From an uncultured Bacteroidales bacterium (GTDB lineage: Bacteria; Bacteroidota; Bacteroidia; Bacteroidales; UBA932), in assembly GCA_946415345.1 (NCBI GenBank), contig CAMKRY010000010.1, positions 1 through 34,340 on the forward strand: DNA of 34,340 bases, written 5' to 3'. The notes beneath the pieces were generated by a model. That model saw only the letters and a list, made by a program, of their open reading frames with translations, had not been told where the DNA came from and did no database searches. Within the stretch, counting starts at the first letter, position 1; each line of letters opens with the position of its first letter. Both the position numbers and the translations under genes were made by a program. Below, piece by piece: positions 1 through 7,478 of the stretch.

Positions 1-2
1 CC

Positions 3-854
3 GTCGTCTTCTGGCTGCGGGCGCTGCGCTGGCGCATGATGCTCCTGCCGCTGGATGAGACGACCTCCCGGACGACCTGCTTCAACGCCATCAATATCGG
101 CTATCTGGTCGGCAATGTCCTTTCCCGTGTGAGCGAACTGGTCCGCTGCGGCTATGTGGTCCGCCATTCCGCCCGCGATGAGGAGGGCCGGCGCAAGGCT
201 TCCTTCGACCGCGTGCTCGGAACGGTGGTCGTGGACCGCGTCTGGGATGCGCTGACGCTGTTTCTCCTACTCGGCGTGATGCTGGCGCTGCTGTGGAACC
301 GCTATGGACGGATGCTCGGCGAGACGCTCTTTGGCAACGCCACCTCGTCCCTGGTGGTCTGGGGCCTGCTTTTCGGTCTGCTGGTTCTCGGCATTCTGGG
401 GTGCTGGCTGGTCTGGCGGCTTCGCGAACGCTCGCGTTTCTGCGGCAAGCTCTGGGGGTTCGTCCGGGGCATGCTGGAGGGCTTCAAGGCCTGCCTGCGA
501 ATGAAAGGCGCCTGGAAATTCTTCGCCCTGACCGCCGGCATCTGGGCGCTTTACTGGGGAATGATTTCCTGCATCGTCCTGGCCCTGCCCCTGCCGGAAC
601 TCGCCGGCATCGGGCCCCTGGACACGCTCCTTCTGATGCTCGTCGGCTCCATCGTCGCCATCATCCCGGTCCCCGGCGCCTTCGGCACCTACCACGCTGC
701 CATCGCCCTGACCCTTTCGGCCATCTGCGGCCTCCCCTACGCCGATTTCGCCGCCGTCGGCATCCTCTTCGCGACCCTCTCGCACGAGTCCCAGCTCCTC
801 ACCCAGGTCCTCTTCGGCACCGGCTCCTTCCTCCACGAGTCCTTTAGGCGATAA
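3..854 (+). CDS. Flippase-like / LPG-synthase TM-type membrane protein, 5' end outside window
   Basis: An integral inner-membrane protein of the UPF0104 / lysylphosphatidylglycerol-synthase transmembrane type (flippase-like). The frame is open to the left edge, and the residues before the first Met (…RALRWRMMLLPL) are typical family sequence, so the true start lies upstream. The 283 visible residues hold several hydrophobic segments and the conserved late motif PVPGAFGTYHAAI, equivalent to the family's P-x-PGG-x-G region. Members of this family transport or modify lipids or lipid-linked sugars. The substrate here cannot be told from sequence. The gene stands alone on the + strand, converging on the epimerase gene. 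Its stop codon is followed at once by a hairpin repeat and a two-way terminator. Family confident, function unknown. Confidence 0.8.
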   Translation, partial: VVFWLRALRWRMMLLPLDETTSRTTCFNAINIGYLVGNVLSRVSELVRCGYVVRHSARDEEGRRKASFDRVLGTVVVDRVWDALTLFLLLGVMLALLWNRYGRMLGETLFGNATSSLVVWGLLFGLLVLGILGCWLVWRLRERSRFCGKLWGFVRGMLEGFKACLRMKGAWKFFALTAGIWALYWGMISCIVLALPLPELAGIGPLDTLLLMLVGSIVAIIPVPGAFGTYHAAIALTLSAICGLPYADFAAVGILFATLSHESQLLTQVLFGTGSFLHESFRR

Positions 855-855
855 C

Positions 856-901
856 TCGAGTGCAAAAACACCCCTTTTTTGCCCTCGAACTCGGTAAAAA
901 A
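856..901 (+). repeat. 46-base hairpin repeat, copy A
   Basis: This begins one base after the flippase stop codon. It matches the reverse complement of 3896-3941 at 45 of 46 bases by eye. Arms TCGAG…CTCGA and GCAAAAA…TTTTTGC can fold into a stem-loop with a T-rich 3' arm. It sits in the same orientation relative to its upstream gene as copy B does to cysS, so a 3'-end or terminator role is plausible. Confidence 0.8.
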
Positions 902-904
902 CGC

Positions 905-943
905 AACTCAAGTGCAAAAACCCTATCTTTTTGCACTCGAGTT
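905..943. repeat. Long stem-loop related to the hairpin repeat
   Basis: A 16-base arm at 905-920 pairs with 928-943 at 15 of 16 positions around a 7-base loop. The arms (CTCAAGTGCAAAAA / TTTTTGCACTCGAG) share the GCAAAAA/TTTTTGC and CTCGAG blocks of copies A and B. It is therefore a third, more perfect member of the same hairpin family, directly after copy A. Confidence 0.8.
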
Positions 944-946
944 TAC

Positions 947-976
947 AATAATCCCCGGCGGCTGCCGGGGATTATT
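947..976. terminator. Two-way terminator between flippase and nan genes
   Basis: A perfect 13-base stem (947-959 with 964-976) has a GGCT loop, a G+C core and A/T ends. It lies between two converging genes (flippase ends at 854, epimerase at 982), the usual place for a shared intrinsic terminator. Confidence 0.85.
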
Positions 977-981
977 TGTTA

Positions 982-2160
982 TCAGTCAAGGATTTCCGAG
1001 TAGAGTTCCGCAGTCTTGAGCATCATGCGGGGGATGTGGAAGGGACCCTTGAAGAGGTTGCCCTTGGCCGGCTGGGCGACGGTGCCGTCGCGGTGGAGAT
1101 AGCCGTACCACTCGCCGTAGCTGATGTCCGGGAAGACGCGGTAGGCATAGTCGAACGCTTTCTGATGCATGTCGAGATACTTATCCTTGCCCGTTGCCTG
1201 ATAGGCGTAGAGGGCGGCGATGATGGTTTCGCACTGGGGCCACCAGAATTTCATGTCCTGCGAGTAATCCTGCGGCGGGAAGTTCTTGCAGTCGCGGAAG
1301 TTGATCATGCCACCGCCGCACTCCTCGTCCCAGCCCCAGTCCCAGGCCCAGTCGATGATGGTCGTGCCGATGCGGACCAGGCGCTCGTCCCAGTCGCGCT
1401 GCTTGGCGATGTCGAGGATGAACCAGCCCGTTTCCATGCAGTGGCCGGGGTTGATCGTACGGCCGGCGCAGGTGTCGATGAACTGTCCGTCGGGACCGAC
1501 CATTTCGAGGATGGTCTTGAACTCGGGCTTCATGAAATACTTCTCCAGCTCGTTGATGGAGCGGTCGATCTGTTCTTCCAGCACCGGGTCGTCGGAGACC
1601 TGGGCGATGACGTTCGCGACGTTAATGAGCATCATCGTGATGCTGTGGCCGCGGGCCTCGAAGTTGAATTTCGCCGGCAGGAAACCGGGGGTGTTGATCA
1701 TCTTCAGGATGCGCTTGAAGAGTTCGACGGCCTTGTCGGCATAGCTCGGATCGTCCGCGGCGAGGCTGTACTCGGCGTAAGCGATGGCGGCGAAGCATTC
1801 GGAGAAGACATAGCGGCGCTTCTGCACGGGCTTGCCGTCCTCGGTGACGGAGAAGAACATGTGGCCGTCGGTGTCGAAGCAGTGGGCTTCGATGAAGCCG
1901 ATGCAGGACTTTGCGGCAGCGAGGTATTCGTCGTTGCCATGGACCAGCGCGGCGAGGGCGAACACATAGCCGCAGCGGCCCTGGAACCAGACGGACTTGG
2001 TGGTGTCCATCAGGGTGCCGTCCCGGTCGAGGCAGGTGTAGACGCCGCCGTGGACCGGGTCCATGCCGTTTTCAAGCCAGAAGGGAAGGATATCGGTGAT
2101 GAGGTCGGACTGGACGTGGACACGGCATTCCGACAGGTATTGTTTCTGCTCTGCGTTCAT
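982..2160 (-). CDS. nanE: N-acylglucosamine 2-epimerase (AGE family)
   Basis: Predicted cytoplasmic epimerase interconverting N-acetylmannosamine and N-acetylglucosamine, the step after sialic-acid cleavage. The 392-residue length is normal for the (alpha/alpha)6-barrel AGE family. Visible family motifs are QGRCGY (60-65), NPGHCMETGW (237-246, His240), WWPQ (306-309) and KGPFHIPR (371-378, His375). The two His residues fit the family's catalytic pair. The ATG at 2160 is three bases after the lyase stop codon, so the two are one transcript. The family also contains cellobiose 2-epimerases. Location next to N-acetylneuraminate lyase is the main reason to choose the ManNAc activity, matching the nanL-nanE order described in Bacteroides fragilis. 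No NanT transporter or hexokinase follows. Confidence 0.85.
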   Translation of the reverse strand: MNAEQKQYLSECRVHVQSDLITDILPFWLENGMDPVHGGVYTCLDRDGTLMDTTKSVWFQGRCGYVFALAALVHGNDEYLAAAKSCIGFIEAHCFDTDGHMFFSVTEDGKPVQKRRYVFSECFAAIAYAEYSLAADDPSYADKAVELFKRILKMINTPGFLPAKFNFEARGHSITMMLINVANVIAQVSDDPVLEEQIDRSINELEKYFMKPEFKTILEMVGPDGQFIDTCAGRTINPGHCMETGWFILDIAKQRDWDERLVRIGTTIIDWAWDWGWDEECGGGMINFRDCKNFPPQDYSQDMKFWWPQCETIIAALYAYQATGKDKYLDMHQKAFDYAYRVFPDISYGEWYGYLHRDGTVAQPAKGNLFKGPFHIPRMMLKTAELYSEILD

Positions 2161-2163
2161 GGC

Positions 2164-3081
2164 TTAGAAGATATTGCAGTGGTTGAAGAAGTCGATTTCC
2201 TCGAGCTGGGCCTTGAGGGCGGCCTCCTCGTCGGGGGTGATGTTGCGCCAGGGGGTGCGGTTGGGACCGAGGTCCAGGCCGATGAGCTTCATGATGCGCT
2301 TGCCACCGACGATGTTGCCGCGGAAGTTGCAGATCACGTTGATGACCGCCTGGGAGTAATCCTGGAGCTCGCGGGCCTTGGCGAGATCACCCTTCGCCCA
2401 GGCCTCGCCGATGGCGACCTGGACACGGCCGTTGTAGTTCGTCGTGCCGCAGATGCCGCCCTGGGCGCCACCCTGGGCGAGAGACGGGAGGTAGGTCTCG
2501 TCCTGGCCGTGGAGCATGTCGAACTTGCCGTTCTTGTAGAGCCGACACTGGTTGTATTCATAGAGGCTCTCGAAGGTGTACTTGATGCCCGCGAAGTTGG
2601 GGATGCGGCCGTCGACGGCCTTGAGGAAATCGAGCATCGGCAGGAAGCAACCGTTGAAGGCGGGGATGTGGTAGAAATAGAATGGGAGCTCCGGCGCGGC
2701 GGCGGCGATGGTCTCGCAGTACTTGACGAGCTCTTCCACGCGCCCGATCTTCGGGAACGGCGGGGCCATGGCGCCGATGCCCCAGGCACCGATCGCAGCG
2801 GCATGCCGGGCCAGCTCGACGGACTCGCGCAGGCAGCAGCTGCCGACGTGGACGATGACCTTGAATCCCTTCGGTGCTGCCTTCATCCAGGCCTCGGCCA
2901 GGGTCTTGCGCTCGTCGGTGGTCAGCATATAGCCCTCGCCGGAGGATCCGTTGATGAAAACGCCCTTGAGGCCGTTTTTCGCCAGCATCGCGGCATAGGC
3001 AGGGATGGGGTCGGTGTTGATATCGCCGTTCGGACGCATCGGGGTGAAGGGTGCGTCGATAAGACCAATGATTTTTTCCAT
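2164..3081 (-). CDS. nanA: N-acetylneuraminate lyase
   Basis: Cytoplasmic class I aldolase (DapA/NanA superfamily) splitting sialic acid into ManNAc and pyruvate. The 305-residue TIM-barrel protein shows the carboxylate-binding loop GSSGEG (45-50; GSTGE in many relatives), the tyrosine motif FYFYHIP with Tyr137, and the Schiff-base lysine in AGIKYT (Lys167). These correspond to Tyr137 and Lys165 of the E. coli enzyme. The FYYHIP-type motif separates NanA from dihydrodipicolinate synthase. It lies upstream of and three bases from the epimerase. A candidate promoter overlaps the end of xth, so it may be transcribed both from there and by read-through from xth. Confidence 0.92.
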   Translation of the reverse strand: MEKIIGLIDAPFTPMRPNGDINTDPIPAYAAMLAKNGLKGVFINGSSGEGYMLTTDERKTLAEAWMKAAPKGFKVIVHVGSCCLRESVELARHAAAIGAWGIGAMAPPFPKIGRVEELVKYCETIAAAAPELPFYFYHIPAFNGCFLPMLDFLKAVDGRIPNFAGIKYTFESLYEYNQCRLYKNGKFDMLHGQDETYLPSLAQGGAQGGICGTTNYNGRVQVAIGEAWAKGDLAKARELQDYSQAVINVICNFRGNIVGGKRIMKLIGLDLGPNRTPWRNITPDEEAALKAQLEEIDFFNHCNIF

Positions 3082-3108
3082 ATCAGACAGTAGTTTCAGT
3101 GTTACCCT

Positions 3109-3139
3109 GCAAGATACGAAAAAAATCCTATATGGCCAA
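3109..3139 (-). promoter_or_regulatory. Candidate promoter of the nan pair
   Basis: On the minus strand TTG (3139-3137) is followed after 20 bases by TATCTTGC (3116-3109), an imperfect version of the Bacteroidota -33/-7 pair TTG…TAnnTTTG. The start codon lies 27 bases below the -7 box. The same TTG-N20-TAnCTTGC pattern occurs before the lipoprotein gene at 7390. The match is approximate. Confidence 0.4.
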
Positions 3140-3880
3140 TTCCAGTTCTACGGGACAGTGGTCGGAGCCGAAAATGTCGTTACGGATTTCGGTGGCGACG
3201 ATGCGGTCGGCGAGGCGGTTGGAGACGACGAAATAGTCGATGCGCCAGCCGGCGTTCCGCTCGCGGGCGTTCATCCGGTAGCTCCACCAGGAATACTTGG
3301 CCTCGCCGGGGTGCTGGTAGCGCCAGCTGTCCGTGAAGCCGGCGGCGAGGAGATCGGAGAACTTGGCGCGCTCCTCATCAGAGAAACCGGCGTTGAGGTG
3401 GTTGGTCGCCGGATTTTTGAGGTCGATCTCCTCGTGGGCGACGTTGAGATCGCCGCAGTAGACGACGGGCTTGACCTTGTCGAGGGCGGTCAGATGGGCC
3501 CGCAGGGCATCCTCCCACTGCATGCGGTAATCGAGGCGACGCAGGCCGTCCTGGGAATTCGGGACATAGGCGCAAACGAGGAAGAAGTCCGCATACTCCA
3601 GCGTAATGACGCGACCCTCGGTGTCGTGTTCCGGGATGCCGAATCCGTAGCGGACGCTCAGGGGGTCCTGCTTCGTGTAGACGGCCGTGCCGGAGTAGCC
3701 TTTTTTCTCGGCGTAATTCCAATAGGACTGATAGCCGAGGAATTCGAGGTCGATCTGCCCTTCCTGCAGTTTGGTTTCCTGAAGGCAGACAAAATCGGCG
3801 TCCAGTTCGGTAAAGATGTCGGCAAAGCCCTTGCCGGCCACGGCGCGAAGCCCGTTGACGTTCCACGATACGAATTTCAT
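3128..3880 (-). CDS. xth: Exodeoxyribonuclease III / AP endonuclease
   Basis: DNA-repair enzyme of the ExoIII/APE1 family, cutting at abasic sites and trimming 3' ends. The 250 residues begin MKFVSWNVNG and carry the catalytic Glu in LQETK (Glu35), GDLNV (143-147, Asp144/Asn146) and the terminal GSDHCP (Asp240/His241). A longer open frame reaches an ATG at 3937, but its first 19 codons run through the hairpin repeat and promoter. The family alignment puts the start at 3880. The -7-like box TACTTTTG lies four bases before this ATG, suggesting a leaderless message. It is followed after 46 bases by the nan pair on the same strand. Confidence 0.93.
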   Translation of the reverse strand: MKFVSWNVNGLRAVAGKGFADIFTELDADFVCLQETKLQEGQIDLEFLGYQSYWNYAEKKGYSGTAVYTKQDPLSVRYGFGIPEHDTEGRVITLEYADFFLVCAYVPNSQDGLRRLDYRMQWEDALRAHLTALDKVKPVVYCGDLNVAHEEIDLKNPATNHLNAGFSDEERAKFSDLLAAGFTDSWRYQHPGEAKYSWWSYRMNARERNAGWRIDYFVVSNRLADRIVATEIRNDIFGSDHCPVELELAI

Positions 3881-3884
3881 GGTA

Positions 3885-3892
3885 CAAAAGTA
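3885..3892 (-). promoter_or_regulatory. -7 box of xth, four bases from the ATG
   Basis: TACTTTTG on the minus strand matches the Bacteroidota -7 consensus TAnnTTTG exactly and is separated from the start codon only by TACC. Transcription would begin at or next to the ATG. folD has the same arrangement (7467-7474). No well-spaced -33 TTG is present: the nearest TTTTTTG is 23 bases away, inside the hairpin repeat. Confidence 0.55.
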
Positions 3893-3895
3893 TGC

Positions 3896-3941
3896 TTTTT
3901 TACCGACTTCGAGGGCAAAAAAGGGGTGTTTTTGCACTCGA
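3896..3941 (-). repeat. 46-base hairpin repeat, copy B
   Basis: Inverted copy of 856-901 (one mismatch). It starts four bases after the cysS stop codon, in the same sense as cysS. Arms TTCGAG/CTCGAA and GCAAAAA/TTTTTGC can pair. It also reaches to within four bases of the xth -7 box, so it could both end cysS transcription and supply upstream promoter sequence to xth. Confidence 0.8.
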
Positions 3942-3945
3942 ACTT

Positions 3946-5415
3946 CTATTCCAGCGTCCAGGTCGCGCCGTCCTTGGTGTCCTTGACGGTGATGCCGAAG
4001 GAGGCGAGAAGATCGCGGATGCGGTCGCTCTCGGCCCAGTTCTTTTCGGCGCGGGCCTTTTTGCGGTCCTCCAGGACCAACTCCATAACGCCTTCCAGGG
4101 CCTTTTCTGCCTTGCCGGCACCGCCGGTCGCTTCCTCGTCGCGAAGGCCGAGGACCCCGCCGACCACCTCGGCGAAGAGCCGCTGCAGGGCTGCCTTGTC
4201 GGCCTCGGAGAGTCCGCCGGCATTGACGAGCTTCACCGCCTCGAAGAGATGGGCGATGGCTACCGGGGTGTTGAGGTCGTCGCAGAGGGCCTCCTCAACG
4301 GCCTCGATGATGGCCGCAACGGGGGCGGAAGGAGATCCCTCGACTGCGCTCGGGATAACAGAACCCAGGATCCGCCAGGCGTCCATCAGGCGCTTGTAGC
4401 CCTTCTCCGCGGCCGCGAGGGCGTCGTTGGAGAAATCGAGCGTGGAGCGATAATGGGCCTGGAGGATGAAAAAGCGGATCGTCATCGGGGAGTAGGCGCG
4501 CTCGAGCTTCGGGTGCTTCCCGGAGAAGAGCTCCGGCAGGGTGATGAAGTTCCCGAGGGATTTGCCCATCTTCTGCCCGTTGATGGTGATCATGTTGTTG
4601 TGGACCCAGTAATGAACGCCTCGGGTGCCGCGGGAAGCGACATTCTGGGCGATTTCGCATTCATGGTGCGGGAACATGAGGTCCATGCCGCCGCCGTGGA
4701 TGTCGAACTCGGAGCCGAGGTATTTCTCGCCCATGACCGAGCACTCGAGGTGCCAGCCCGGGAAGCCCTCGCCCCAGGGAGAAGGCCAGCGCATGATGTG
4801 TTCGGGCTCGGCTTTTTTCCAGATGGCGAAATCGTACGGGGCCTTCTTGTCGGACTGCCCGTCCAGGGCGCGGGTCCCTTCGAGCGTGGCGTCGAGGCTG
4901 CGGCCGGAGAGAATGCCATAGTGGTGGTCCCGGTTGTACTTCTCGACGTCGAAATAGACGGAGCCGTTGGACTCGTAGGCATAGCCGGCAGCAAGGATCT
5001 TCTTGACCGCCTCGATCTGCTCGATGATGTGACCGGACGCCCGGGGCTCGATGGACGGCGGCAGCACGTTGAGCTGGCGCATGGCCTCGTGGTAGCGTTC
5101 GGTGTAGTACTGGACGACCTCCATCGGTTCCAGTTCCTCCAGCCGGGCCTTCTTCGCGATCTTGTCCTCGCCCTCGTCGGCGTCGTGCTCGAGATGGCCG
5201 ACGTCGGTGATGTTGCGGACATAGCGGACTTTGTAGCCCAGATGCTTCAGCAGGCGGAACAGGACGTCGTAGGTCACGCCCGGACGGGCATGGCCGAGAT
5301 GGGCGTCACCGTAGACCGTCGGGCCGCAGACATACATGCCGACATGGCCTTCGTGGATCGGTTGGAACAGTTCCTTGGTGCGGGTGAGAGTATTGGTCAG
5401 ATAGAGGGGTCTCAT
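3946..5415 (-). CDS. cysS: Cysteinyl-tRNA synthetase
   Basis: Class I aminoacyl-tRNA synthetase charging tRNA-Cys in the cytoplasm. The 489 residues show the HIGH-type motif HLGH (39-42), the KMSKS-type loop KMGKS (282-286) and the zinc site Cys30, Cys225, His250, Glu254. Length is close to the family norm, but residues 353-362 ([10 protein letters not shown]) are encoded by a REP-like palindromic element (4334-4360) between the KMSKS region and the tRNA-binding helical domain. A DALR-type helical domain and a C-terminal tail complete the protein, so it is probably functional. It lies 13 bases after the modular lipoprotein gene and may be co-transcribed with it. Copy B of the hairpin repeat follows the stop. 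Confidence 0.95.
   Translation of the reverse strand: MRPLYLTNTLTRTKELFQPIHEGHVGMYVCGPTVYGDAHLGHARPGVTYDVLFRLLKHLGYKVRYVRNITDVGHLEHDADEGEDKIAKKARLEELEPMEVVQYYTERYHEAMRQLNVLPPSIEPRASGHIIEQIEAVKKILAAGYAYESNGSVYFDVEKYNRDHHYGILSGRSLDATLEGTRALDGQSDKKAPYDFAIWKKAEPEHIMRWPSPWGEGFPGWHLECSVMGEKYLGSEFDIHGGGMDLMFPHHECEIAQNVASRGTRGVHYWVHNNMITINGQKMGKSLGNFITLPELFSGKHPKLERAYSPMTIRFFILQAHYRSTLDFSNDALAAAEKGYKRLMDAWRILGSVIPSAVEGSPSAPVAAIIEAVEEALCDDLNTPVAIAHLFEAVKLVNAGGLSEADKAALQRLFAEVVGGVLGLRDEEATGGAGKAEKALEGVMELVLEDRKKARAEKNWAESDRIRDLLASFGITVKDTKDGATWTLE
4334..4360 (-). repeat. REP-like element inserted in frame in cysS
   Basis: The 27 bases read on the minus strand as TGTTATCCCGAGCGCAGTCG followed by AGGGATC. 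This is an imperfect palindrome with ATCCC/GGGAT ends. From general knowledge, sequences of the type TGTCATCCTGAGCGCAGTCG…AGGATC are scattered through Bacteroidota genomes, mostly between genes, and give translations such as CHPERSR or VI(L/P)S(A/E)VEGS. Here it is read through in frame as [10 protein letters not shown]. Confidence 0.7.
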
Positions 5416-5428
5416 ATCAAATCTTCAA

Positions 5429-7390
5429 TTATTTACGGACACGGACGTGGAGTCTGCGGGCAGGCTTCGGGGCCCCGGCGGCTTCTTCATAGTCAGGCAT
5501 GGTCACCTTCGTGGCGCCGTAGCGGCCGGTAGCCAGACCCTCCGTCGTGAACTCGATGACGTAGATGGTCGTTTCGATACCGGGATTATAGACCCCGATA
5601 TACTCGGCGGGATAAGACGCATTATAGTTGTAGCCGTCCAGCGTGCCGGAGCTCTCCAGCTCATCGAGATTGTCGGCCTGATAGGCGGCAGCCATTCCGG
5701 CGACGGTGCCTCCGTAATAATAATCCAGGTCATCCTGCGTATTCTCTTCCACCCAGTATTCCTGAATGCCGGGGAGATTCACCTCGACCTCGATGTAGAG
5801 GTCGCCATCATCCTCGATAATGTCGCCGACCAGCTTAACGCTCCAGTTGCTCTGGAGGACCATTTCGGGAACTTCCGGATTGTCCGGATCATCCGGATCC
5901 GGGTCGTCCGGGTCGTCTCCGGTTTCCTCGTAGCGGCCGAGATACTCAGCCGTCCAGGCGGCGTTCTTCGTGATGGGACCCATCAGCTTCGCCTCGGTCT
6001 CTTCCTCCTCTTCGCCGTCACGCAGGACGATATGCTTGCGGACCGGGCGGGCGGCTCTGACCTTACGCTCATAGCGGGAATGGATCTTCCGGTCGATTCG
6101 GGCCTTCTGGGCCATGATCTGCTGCAGTTCGTGGCCATCCACGGTAATGCTGGAGATATTGTACTCGCCGGTGAGGTTGCCGTCCTCGGTGAGGCCGACG
6201 ATCAGGACATCGTAGGCGCCGTTGTCCATGGCGTCGAAGTCGGCGAAATTGTACTCGGCGTCATTCATGAAGTCGGCGAGGGTAAAGTCGACTTCTATTC
6301 CGAATAACTCATAGAGCATGGCGTAATACTCGTACGCCTGCTTCGGATAGGAGCCCGTGGCGATCATCGCCTCTTCCAGCTCGTCGGTAGCGATGGAATC
6401 CTTCTCATAGACATCAAAGGTATAGAGGATGTCACCCGTACCGTTGACGGCGATGCGGTCATACATCTCAGGGTCGTCCGGATCATCCGGGTCATCCGGG
6501 TCGTCGGGATCCTCTTCGCAGGCGGCGAGGACTTCCTTCTGGTAGCCGTAGCGCTTGGTGGATTTACCGTTCTCGTCGAACTCCATAATGTAGATGCCGT
6601 GCTCGCCGGCCTCGCCGTCATAGTCGAAGTAGAACTCTTCGTCGGCCGTGGAGAAGATGATTTCAGGTATGGTATATCCCTCTTTCAGAGCCTCGGCGAT
6701 GGATTCTTCCATGGCGTCAATCAGGCCGCTGAAGCCGCCGACCTCGGCCAGATCCGCATCCGTCATGGCCATGATCCAGAAATACTGGATACCGGGCAGG
6801 TTGATATCCACGTCATAATAGGGATCACTGCCATAGTAGTACGGCTCACCGAGCAGCGTAACCGTCCAGTCGGATACAAAGTTGAAGCCTTCGAAACCGG
6901 GATCTTCATTGGGGTCCGGCTTGTTGGGATTGTCCGGGTTGTTGGGATCCTCATAGGAGTTGACCTTCACATCGAAGCGAACCTCGTTGTTCTTGGGACT
7001 CACCGTCGCGCCATTGGCGCCCTTGAGGACGATCACGGCCTGGTATTTATCCTGACCGGGGTCGAAATTCCTGGCCAGGGCGATTTCGGCCTGGACGCTG
7101 GTCTCGCCGGCGGGGATGCTGACCGTCTCGTCGAAAACGAGCTGATCCGCCGTCATGGGGATGAAGCCGTCCGGCACGTTCCGGTCGACACCGAGGGTCG
7201 CCGTCACGACGGAAGAGGCTTTCTCTGAAAGAATGACGGTAACTGTCGCAACGCCGTTCTCAAACGACGAGGCGCTGGCGCTCAGGGCAATCGTCGGGAC
7301 GGAATTGTTATCCTTCTCATCCTTGTTGCAGGAAACAAGGGCAACAAGGGACATCGTCACAAGGACGAGGAGTGAAAAAAGTTTTTTCAT
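5429..7390 (-). CDS. Modular acidic surface lipoprotein of unknown function
   Basis: Predicted 653-residue lipoprotein: signal peptide 1-20 with lipobox LVSC (Cys21), then NKDEKD, which resembles the Bacteroidota surface lipoprotein export signal. Residues 31-145 look like a Calx-beta-type sandwich. Three modules joined by (DP)n/(DD-P) linkers follow. Module 1 (about 175-286) and module 3 (about 515-629) are clear duplicates: each has W-(T/S)-V-(T/K)-L-(L/V)-G, then VDINLPGIQ or VEVNLPGIQ, a tyrosine-rich stretch, and YIMEF or YVIEF before RYG. The middle module (about 310-485) is diverged, with a basic then Glu-rich segment near 430-465. The start at 7390 is chosen because of the signal peptide; the frame is open further upstream. 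It precedes cysS by 13 bases and is divergent from folD. I do not recognise a function. Confidence 0.8.
   Translation of the reverse strand: MKKLFSLLVLVTMSLVALVSCNKDEKDNNSVPTIALSASASSFENGVATVTVILSEKASSVVTATLGVDRNVPDGFIPMTADQLVFDETVSIPAGETSVQAEIALARNFDPGQDKYQAVIVLKGANGATVSPKNNEVRFDVKVNSYEDPNNPDNPNKPDPNEDPGFEGFNFVSDWTVTLLGEPYYYGSDPYYDVDINLPGIQYFWIMAMTDADLAEVGGFSGLIDAMEESIAEALKEGYTIPEIIFSTADEEFYFDYDGEAGEHGIYIMEFDENGKSTKRYGYQKEVLAACEEDPDDPDDPDDPDDPEMYDRIAVNGTGDILYTFDVYEKDSIATDELEEAMIATGSYPKQAYEYYAMLYELFGIEVDFTLADFMNDAEYNFADFDAMDNGAYDVLIVGLTEDGNLTGEYNISSITVDGHELQQIMAQKARIDRKIHSRYERKVRAARPVRKHIVLRDGEEEEETEAKLMGPITKNAAWTAEYLGRYEETGDDPDDPDPDDPDNPEVPEMVLQSNWSVKLVGDIIEDDGDLYIEVEVNLPGIQEYWVEENTQDDLDYYYGGTVAGMAAAYQADNLDELESSGTLDGYNYNASYPAEYIGVYNPGIETTIYVIEFTTEGLATGRYGATKVTMPDYEEAAGAPKPARRLHVRVRK
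5876..5917 (-). repeat. DDP-type linker repeat in lipoprotein
   Basis: Short GTCCGG/ATCCGG-like units encode a DDPDDPDPDDPDNP linker (residues 492-505) between the middle and third modules. Such coding repeats are prone to slippage. Confidence 0.7.
6470..6511 (-). repeat. DPD-type linker repeat in lipoprotein
   Basis: Near-perfect 9-base units encode (DPD)n at residues 294-307, separating the first from the middle module. Length variation here would keep frame in multiples of one unit. Confidence 0.7.
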
Positions 7391-7416
7391 ATTATTCTGC
7401 TTGTGATTCTCGGTAA

Positions 7417-7431
7417 TGCAAAAGTTTTGCA
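7417..7431. promoter_or_regulatory. Perfect 15-base palindrome between divergent genes
   Basis: TGCAAAAGTTTTGCA is a perfect inverted repeat around a central G in the 88-base gap between the lipoprotein gene (starts 7390, minus) and folD (starts 7479, plus). It overlaps the candidate minus-strand -7 box at 7429-7436. It could be an operator or a chance A/T palindrome. Confidence 0.35.
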
Positions 7432-7459
7432 AGTTAGAAATTATTTCGCATCTATCCAA
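7429..7459 (-). promoter_or_regulatory. Candidate promoter of the modular lipoprotein
   Basis: On the minus strand TTG (7459-7457), then 20 bases, then TAACTTGC (7436-7429), the same imperfect -33/-7 arrangement as before the nan pair. The start codon is 38 bases further on. Approximate match only. Confidence 0.35.
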
Positions 7460-7466
7460 TTTTTCG

Positions 7467-7474
7467 TATTTTTG
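7467..7474 (+). promoter_or_regulatory. -7 box of folD, four bases from the ATG
   Basis: TATTTTTG matches TAnnTTTG and is separated from the folD ATG only by CACT, as for xth (TACC). Transcription would start at the ATG. A TTT is found at about the -33 spacing (20 bases upstream) instead of TTG. Confidence 0.55.
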
Positions 7475-7478
7475 CACT

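Noticed and set aside
976..3093. 705-codon + strand open frame opposite nanE and nanA
   Set aside because: Same antisense effect. The minus-strand genes show catalytic residues of known enzymes.
3881..3937. N-terminal extension of exonuclease III from an upstream ATG at 3937
   Set aside because: The 19 extra codons are made of the hairpin repeat and -7 box; family proteins start at MKFVSWNVNG.
3892..5532. 546-codon + strand open frame opposite cysS
   Set aside because: Shadow of cysS; low-complexity Gly/Val/Asp-rich translation, begins in the hairpin repeat.
5876..6511. Short tandem repeats as a possible mobile element or satellite
   Set aside because: They encode in-frame Asp-Pro linkers of one protein.
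7416..7478. N-terminal extension of FolD from an ATG at 7416
   Set aside because: It would include the palindrome and promoter; family proteins start at M-x-LIDGK.
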